33,721 nt of DNA from Hydrogenophilales bacterium. GTDB lineage: Bacteria; Pseudomonadota; Gammaproteobacteria; Burkholderiales; Thiobacillaceae. The position numbers and the translations under genes are program-made. Under the pieces are notes generated by a model that searched no databases, was not told the origin of the DNA, and saw only the letters and a program-made list of their open reading frames with translations. Of this stretch, positions 29,274 through 33,721 are shown piece after piece. The stretch covers positions 1-33,721 of the forward strand of contig JAHFRD010000026.1 of assembly GCA_023258975.1 (NCBI GenBank), given 5' to 3'. Within the stretch, counting starts at the first letter, position 1, and each line of letters opens with the position of its first letter.

Positions 29274-30116
29274 ATGCGTACAGCCGCGATGTCCAAGATG
29301 CCCCGTCAGACCGGCTTCGCCTCCTATCTCTGGCTGGTGTCGCTGGCCGGACTGGTCATGGCCGTCAGCGTCGGATTGCTGATGGCGAGTGACCAGGAGC
29401 AGAGCAACCGCGCCGATGTGGAGCGGGGCGCTTATCTGCGCGACGCGGCGGATCGGCTGGCCCGCTGGTACAACGTGGGCGCAACCGGCGCACAGGCGGG
29501 GCCGATCGACGTGGCGCTGGCGCTGTCTCAGGCCGGCGTCACGCCCCGTTACGGCATTCAGTTCGCGTCGAGCAATCGCCTGGCCGATGGCATGGTGTCG
29601 TGGCATGTGCTGGCGCTATGGCTGCCGGAGCCGGATAGCGTGCAGGGCACGGCACTGGATCCGGTGACCGGCGTTTTCACCCAAGGTACCTATAGCGTGG
29701 ATGGTCAGCCGGCACGGGTGATCCATGCCGTCATTGATGGTCATGGATCCCAGTTGCGGCGCTATTCGGAGACCAGCCGGCGGCTGCGTGAGGTGGTCGC
29801 GCGTCTGGAGAACCGTTTCACGGCCATGCGCGCCACGCACCCGCTTGTGCCGGCATCGACGAACTGGTACCGCGCCGCCGATTGTGGCGCCCCACAGGGT
29901 GGGGAACTGCCTTGCTACGACGCCTATGTGGACATCACCGCCACCGATGTATCTGTGTCGGCCGGCACATCGCCAAGCGCTGAAGTCAATGCCTGGGGCG
30001 GTGCTGTTCAGGTCTCCAATCTGGCCGACTCCAGCACGATTCCGCCTTTTTCCATGTCCATCCGCACCGCGCTGCCCTGGGGCGGGCAGTTGCAGGTGAC
30101 TGCTCAGGAGCCTTGA
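29274..30116 (+). CDS. Prepilin-like minor pilus protein lacking Glu5
   Basis: 280 residues from ATG 29274; ATG 29289 (MSKMPRQTG) is equally possible. The start MPRQTG followed by FASYLWLVSLAGLVMAVSVG looks like a prepilin leader and membrane helix. However, there is no Glu at +5 and no polar residue where it is expected. The C-terminal two thirds is a soluble domain with NWYRAADCGAPQGGELPCYD. Placed between the major prepilin and the ATPase, it may be a pseudopilin, tip or initiator protein. Family not recognised. Confidence 0.55.
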   Translation: MRTAAMSKMPRQTGFASYLWLVSLAGLVMAVSVGLLMASDQEQSNRADVERGAYLRDAADRLARWYNVGATGAQAGPIDVALALSQAGVTPRYGIQFASSNRLADGMVSWHVLALWLPEPDSVQGTALDPVTGVFTQGTYSVDGQPARVIHAVIDGHGSQLRRYSETSRRLREVVARLENRFTAMRATHPLVPASTNWYRAADCGAPQGGELPCYDAYVDITATDVSVSAGTSPSAEVNAWGGAVQVSNLADSSTIPPFSMSIRTALPWGGQLQVTAQEP

Positions 30117-30133
30117 ATGCAGAGGAGACTCAA

Positions 30134-31228
30134 ATGCAGTTAAGCGATTTCATCACCGAGGCGCTGTCACAGCCCGGCATCTCTGATGTACACCTCACCT
30201 CCAACAGCCCGCCCTGGATACGCCAGGACGGCAGGTTGTTCTCCGTGCCGGAGGCACGGGTGGAGGATGGCGACCTGCGCACGCTACTGGAACGGTTCAA
30301 GATTACCGATCCCGTGGCGGCATTGGCGGCGGTGGAGGCGCGCGAGTCATCCATGCCGCGCGAAGATGCACGCACCGGACTTGATTTCGGTGGCGAGCTT
30401 TCCGGGACACGGCTGCGCTGCAACTTGTCCCTAGCCAACGGCGGATTGCTGAGCCTGGTCATCCGCCGCCTCAACGACCATATTCCGCCGCTGGGTGATC
30501 TAGGGTTCGGTGATTCCGTCACCCGCTATCTGGAGCACGCCACCGGCCTGATCCTGGTGACCGGGCAGACCGGGTCGGGCAAGTCGACCACGTTGGCGTC
30601 CATGCTGGACCATATCAACAGGCGTCTCGATGGCCACATCATCACCATCGAGGATCCGATCGAATACGTGTTGCCTCCGGGAAGGTGCAAAGTCACCCGG
30701 AAAGAAATCGGCTTCGACGCACCCTCTTTTCATGCCGCGCTGCGGGCGGCGATGCGCCAGGATCCGGACGTGATCATGATCGGCGAGATCCGCGACCGCG
30801 AGACCCTGACGGCGGCGCTCGCGGCGGCCGACACCGGCCATCTGGTGCTGGGTACGCTGCACACCAAGTCCGCCGTGAAAGCGGTCGATCGCATCCTCAG
30901 CCTGGCCGGATCGGAAAGCCAGGAACTGGCACGCAGTTCATTCGCCTCGGTCATCAATTGCATCGTCGCGCAAACCCTGGTGCCGAAATCGGGCGGCGGG
31001 CGGGTTCTGGCCTACGAAATCATGGCCGGCACGTCGGGTGTGTGCTCGAACATCGCGATGGGCCAGGTTGGCCAGATCCCCAACGTGATGGCCACCGGCC
31101 GCGGCGACGGCCACGTGCTGATGTCCGCCACGCTTGCGGATCTGGTGCGTCGTGGCGTGATCGACCGGGCTGCCGCTCAATCCGCCGCCTATGACCGAAC
31201 CGGCCTGGAGCGGGAGTTGAAACAATGA
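30134..31228 (+). CDS. pilT: PilT-type retraction ATPase
   Basis: 364 residues from ATG 30134 (agagga ribosome binding site); the TTG at 30113 is less likely. N-terminal LSDFITEALSQPGISDVHLT and SPPWIRQDGRLFSVPEA form the PAS-like PilT N-domain. Then Walker A LILVTGQTGSGKSTTLASML, Asp box IITIEDPIEYVLPPG, Walker B DPDVIMIGEIRDRETLTAAL and His box TGHLVLGTLHTKSAVKAVDR. PilT hexamers disassemble pili and pull. In R64 the gene called pilT is instead a lytic transglycosylase, so a retraction-type ATPase here is a notable difference. Active retraction during mating is inferred. Confidence 0.85.
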   Translation: MQLSDFITEALSQPGISDVHLTSNSPPWIRQDGRLFSVPEARVEDGDLRTLLERFKITDPVAALAAVEARESSMPREDARTGLDFGGELSGTRLRCNLSLANGGLLSLVIRRLNDHIPPLGDLGFGDSVTRYLEHATGLILVTGQTGSGKSTTLASMLDHINRRLDGHIITIEDPIEYVLPPGRCKVTRKEIGFDAPSFHAALRAAMRQDPDVIMIGEIRDRETLTAALAAADTGHLVLGTLHTKSAVKAVDRILSLAGSESQELARSSFASVINCIVAQTLVPKSGGGRVLAYEIMAGTSGVCSNIAMGQVGQIPNVMATGRGDGHVLMSATLADLVRRGVIDRAAAQSAAYDRTGLERELKQ

Positions 31229-32202
31229 CCGCCAGGCAGCGACAGTCGGGCTTCACCTTGATCGAGATGGCGGTGGCCACGGTGGTGCTCGGCCTGATGG
31301 TCGGCATCATTTACAAGTCCTTGGGCCCCATGCTGGCCTGGAAGTCGCGCACCGACACTGAACAGCGTATGGGGCAACTCAAGAACGCCTTGGAGACGGC
31401 CTATCGGCAGAACATGGTCGCCATCGACGGGGATGCTCAGCCGCGACTGAACTTCGGGGCGGCCGGCGTCATTGATCCAGTCTTCCCCAATGCCGCCGGC
31501 TACTGCGTCCCCGTCGCCAATACTTTGGCGCCCATCGCTTTGCTGTTGCGCTCGTCGCCCAATGAAGCCATCCGAGATGGCTACGGCCTCAACTTTTGTC
31601 TGGCGATCGATCCGCGCGCGCTGATCGCCTACAACGGCCAGAACTTGCCGTATCACCCGGTGGCCATTATCAGCGGCGGGCCGAACGGCCAGATCGATGC
31701 GGGTACCGTCTTCGTCGCTGGCCAGCTCACCCTGGCCAGCGACGACACCGGCGTGGTGGTCGACAGCGCCGCGCAAGTGATTGCCGCCTATGACCGCACG
31801 ATGGCGGCGCTGTCGAAAGCCGCGACCGCCCTGCAACAGTATTACGTGGCCCGTTACCAGTCCGACCCGGCACGCACGCCCGGCACCGATTATTTCGGCT
31901 GCGGCGCCGTCGCCTGCCCACCCGCCGCCGCCGTGAACTGGGATGCGGCGAACGGTTTGCCCACAACCTGCGCGGCCCCCGTCGATATGACCACAACCGC
32001 GATCGGCGTGGTCGGCCTGACGCGCGAGGACGTGACCGATGGCTACGGCCAGATTATCCAGTACGACAACTGCGGCGCCGGCATCCGGAGCCCGGCCAAC
32101 GCCAATGCCGCCATGCAACTCCCGCCTTTCACCACCGCCATGCAGTCCACGCTGCCAGACGGCACTCAATTGATCGCCACCGCCGTAGGCATGGCGTACT
32201 GA
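31225..32202 (+). CDS. Second type IV prepilin (large, PilV- or minor-pilin-like)
   Basis: 325 residues with a short 9-residue leader (MTARQRQSG) and FTLIEMAVATVVLGLMVGII, which has Glu at +5. The mature part is large and Cys-containing (FPNAAGYCVPVANTL, YGLNFCLAIDPR, YFGCGAVACPPAAA, IQYDNCGAGIRSP), including a probable central helix (YDRTMAALSKAATALQQYYV). In R64, the large minor pilin PilV at the tip recognises recipients and is diversified by a shufflon. No shufflon repeats or recombinase are seen here, so tip adhesin is only an inference. It overlaps pilT by four bases. Confidence 0.75.
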   Translation: MTARQRQSGFTLIEMAVATVVLGLMVGIIYKSLGPMLAWKSRTDTEQRMGQLKNALETAYRQNMVAIDGDAQPRLNFGAAGVIDPVFPNAAGYCVPVANTLAPIALLLRSSPNEAIRDGYGLNFCLAIDPRALIAYNGQNLPYHPVAIISGGPNGQIDAGTVFVAGQLTLASDDTGVVVDSAAQVIAAYDRTMAALSKAATALQQYYVARYQSDPARTPGTDYFGCGAVACPPAAAVNWDAANGLPTTCAAPVDMTTTAIGVVGLTREDVTDGYGQIIQYDNCGAGIRSPANANAAMQLPPFTTAMQSTLPDGTQLIATAVGMAY

Positions 32203-32215
32203 CCCAGGAGCTTCC

Positions 32216-32881
32216 ATGAAAATCCCCACCACACTGATTTGCGCCCTTCTTCTTGCTACGTCCAACGCCCAGTCCGCCGACGTGAACCCGTTTACGGGTA
32301 CCGAGGCCTCGGTGGCGGATCTCAAGCGGCAATTGGAGATCGCCAATCTGGAAAATCAGATCGCCACGGCGAAGGCGGCGAAGGCGCGAACTGATCGGGA
32401 ACTCAAGGAACCCAAGGCACTTCCGCCGTCGGCGCCAGACAAGTTCGGGACATTGAAATACCCGACAGACAAGCTCCCCATTCCTGACCTGGGAAGTTTT
32501 TTGAAGCCCAAGGGCAAAGGGCCGATCCAACCCGACCCCGCCGCCACGCCCGCCGCGCCGCCGCCCGCCATTGTCCAGGGGCCGCGCCTGATGGGCGTGA
32601 TCAGCGATGGGGAAGGGCGGGTGGCGATCGTCGAACAGGGCGGGAAGCTGATGCAGGCCGCTACCGGCGAATCCGCGCATGGACAGAAGGTCGGCAAGAT
32701 CGGTGAGGGCTGGGCCGAGTTGGGTGGCAAGCGTCTGGTTCAGGACAAGAGCAACCTGGCGCTGGTGACCAACGTCGATAAGCAACCCATGGCGCCACGA
32801 GTGGGTGGTTCACCCGTGCCGACGACGATGCCGGCCGGTCAGCCGATGTCGTTCATGCCCCCTGGATTTGGTGGGCAATAA
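32216..32881 (+). CDS. pilP: PilP-family pilus biogenesis protein
   Basis: 221 residues: a signal peptide (LICALLLATSNAQSA), a coiled coil (VADLKRQLEIANLENQIATA, KAAKARTDREL), a Pro-rich linker, and a C-terminal beta domain (GVISDGEGRVAIVEQGGKLM, GQKVGKIGEGWAELGG). This matches the TIGR03021-type PilP family of conjugative thin pili, which links inner-membrane parts to the secretin. In R64 pilP lies near pilN, whereas here it is at the end of the cluster. No PilM or PilO is seen. Confidence 0.7.
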   Translation: MKIPTTLICALLLATSNAQSADVNPFTGTEASVADLKRQLEIANLENQIATAKAAKARTDRELKEPKALPPSAPDKFGTLKYPTDKLPIPDLGSFLKPKGKGPIQPDPAATPAAPPPAIVQGPRLMGVISDGEGRVAIVEQGGKLMQAATGESAHGQKVGKIGEGWAELGGKRLVQDKSNLALVTNVDKQPMAPRVGGSPVPTTMPAGQPMSFMPPGFGGQ

Positions 32882-32895
32882 GGAACGAGGACCGC

Positions 32896-33108
32896 ATGAA
32901 ATCCGAGGCAGACATCCTGAAATATCTCCCCTGGATCGGTGTGGTGATCGCACTGGTGTTCGGGGCCGCCTACAAGGTGGCGTTGGAGTATGGCATCCCG
33001 CATGAGCGGGAAGCCATACGCGAGGTGTCGCGCGGCACCAGCACTACCGTGTCGGCCGCGAAGTGTCCCGCGAAGACTTCCAGCGTGTCGGCGGTGTGCC
33101 GTGGCTAA
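32896..33108 (+). CDS. Small single-pass membrane protein
   Basis: 70 residues beginning MKSEADILKYLPWIGVVIAL, with one hydrophobic segment (YLPWIGVVIALVFGAAYKVA). A soluble tail with two Cys (KCPAKTSSVSAVCRG) follows. It starts 14 bases after pilP and overlaps the next gene. No family recognised. Likely part of the pilus operon. Confidence 0.5.
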   Translation: MKSEADILKYLPWIGVVIALVFGAAYKVALEYGIPHEREAIREVSRGTSTTVSAAKCPAKTSSVSAVCRG

Positions 33109-33598
33109 AGGGCGACTTCATGACCTGTTCCGGCGGAGCGGGCCACGATCCGAACGGGACTATGCCGTGATCGAGCCGAAGATACGCCCCCTGGTGGAGG
33201 GCATGAACGCCACGGGCGTCATCAAGACGGTCGCATCCTGTCAGGGGCACCTGGGGCTGTTCCGCTCACCCTACGTGTACTTCAAAGCGACCGTGGAAGT
33301 CGCGGCGGCCATCGATCAGGTGCTGAGGGAAGCCGAGAGCAACGATGAGGCAAACACACGCTTCGGATGGACAGTCAATGGCATGTTCGATGCCGACCAC
33401 GAACTGACTTTCCGACTGCATTCTCCGGAATTGGAGTGGCGATCCCGGTCATTCCTGGATCTCGCCTGGTATTTTGGGCTGAACCGGGAAAGGCTGGATT
33501 CGGACTTATCGGCTCTGGTGGATATTGTGAAACAGGCCGTGCTGCTTGAAGTCCGGGAGAAACACAAACCACAGGGTGCTGCCCAGGGCAACCAGTGA
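33101..33598 (+). CDS. Hypothetical protein with TYW3-like SCxGH motif
   Basis: 165 residues from a GTG at 33101 that overlaps the previous stop. Contains YAVIEPKIRPLVEGMNATGV, TVASCQGHLGLFRSPYVYFK and NGMFDADHELTFRLHSPELE. The T-x-SCxGH ... PYVYF pattern is seen in small plasmid-borne proteins and recalls the TYW3/wybutosine Ser-Cys motif, but overall similarity is not established. It is the last gene before the right terminal repeat. Confidence 0.5.
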   Translation: MAKGRLHDLFRRSGPRSERDYAVIEPKIRPLVEGMNATGVIKTVASCQGHLGLFRSPYVYFKATVEVAAAIDQVLREAESNDEANTRFGWTVNGMFDADHELTFRLHSPELEWRSRSFLDLAWYFGLNRERLDSDLSALVDIVKQAVLLEVREKHKPQGAAQGNQ

Positions 33599-33602
33599 GG
33601 AT

Positions 33603-33721
33603 TAAGTAATCACGCATAACGGATATGGAATTTATTGCCAAAGCCGGCCAGGAGGGAGCTAACCTCATCGACCAAGACGTCCTTGGACCAGGATTTGAAG
33701 GCACGCCAATGATATTTGGCG
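33603..33721. repeat. Right terminal inverted repeat (119 bp)
   Basis: Exact reverse complement of 2-120. It begins four bases after the stop of the preceding gene and runs to the end of the window, so its true length is unknown. It carries the plus-strand copy of the outward-reading open frame. Confidence 0.95.
33625..33720 (+). CDS. 5' end of an unrecognised gene reading off the right edge (partial)
   Basis: The same 32-codon frame as at the left edge (starts MEFIAKAGQEG, ends EGTPMIFG). It opens 26 bases after the preceding gene and continues past the window. Because both operons lead outward into the same gene start, the repeat probably extends well beyond the 119 bases seen. Family unknown. 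Confidence 0.45.
   Translation, partial: MEFIAKAGQEGANLIDQDVLGPGFEGTPMIFG

Noticed and set aside
28275-29606. A 443-codon minus-strand open frame opposite pilR and pilS
   Set aside because: It is antisense to well supported pilus genes and rich in His, Arg and Gly, typical of shadow frames in high-GC DNA.
31189-32346. A 385-codon minus-strand open frame opposite the second prepilin
   Set aside because: It is antisense to a gene with a clear prepilin leader. Its composition is typical of a shadow frame.
31225-32881. A shufflon at the 3' end of the large prepilin gene
   Set aside because: No inverted repeats of the shufflon type, alternative C-terminal segments or recombinase gene were found around the gene.
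1-33721. CRISPR arrays, tRNA or rRNA genes
   Set aside because: No regularly spaced repeats, cloverleaf-like segments or rRNA-like stretches were noticed on either strand.

Overview
The window is a GC-rich (about 60-63% by eye) piece of a conjugative plasmid or integrative conjugative element, most likely from a beta- or gammaproteobacterium. Support for this: a VirB/Trb-type T4SS with a MobH-like relaxase and SXT/PFL-type TraD, a conjugative type IV pilus cluster of the R64 Pil kind, IS21 remnants, and many proteobacterial toxin-antitoxin (TA) families. I see no replication, partition or integrase gene and no rRNA or tRNA. An exact 119-bp inverted repeat forms both ends, so the element continues outside the window.

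Layout. 1-120: left terminal inverted repeat, holding the 5' end of a gene that reads outward. 114-1076 (-): mazE-mazF and two small genes. 1223-1917: debris (zinc-ribbon fragment, istB tail, another gene tail). 1921-3355: small phage-like genes, with a 27-bp-arm hairpin between convergent genes. 3711-5600 (-): the C-terminal three quarters of a MobH relaxase fused in frame to the start of a methyltransferase. 5567-9543 (-): virB1-virB11-virB2-virB3-virB4, with virB4 truncated. 9544-10950: a regulatory hub with two matching palindromes, a leader terminator, an A/C-rich tract and a fitAB-type TA pair. 10950-13834 (+): two unknown genes, truncated traD, truncated TIGR03747-type membrane gene, and the relaxase N-terminus fused to the middle of the methyltransferase. 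13736-15252 (+): a gene tail, an unknown gene and a Rha-like gene. 15374-16042 (-): an HTH gene and a coiled-coil membrane gene. 16100-17275 (+): virB6. 17278-19302 (-): a TA block (brnTA, higA, hicAB) antisense to the T4SS. 19386-22488 (+): virB8-virB9-virB10. 22481-33598 (+): a pilus operon (VirB9-like/OmpA-like protein, TcpQ/PilL-like protein, secretin PilN, ATPase PilQ, PilR, prepilin PilS, minor pilin, PilT-type ATPase, second prepilin, PilP, two small genes), then the right repeat.

How it fits together. The T4SS genes (VirB1, B2, B3, B4, B6, B8, B9, B10, B11; no VirB5 or VirB7 recognised) would form the mating channel, TraD and TraI would deliver DNA, and the Pil proteins would build a thin pilus for mating-pair stabilisation. 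Several essential transfer genes are broken as read. virB4 and traD have lost their C-terminal parts, and the relaxase is split between 3.7-5.4 kb (-) and 13.1-13.6 kb (+).

The two relaxase halves and two methyltransferase pieces meet at the same Pro-Leu-Ala codons. Inverting about 5365-13599 on paper restores both reading frames and puts virB1-B4 in the same direction as virB6-B10. An inversion of about 8.2 kb is therefore the simplest explanation of the present layout. Whether it is biological or an assembly chimera cannot be told from sequence alone.
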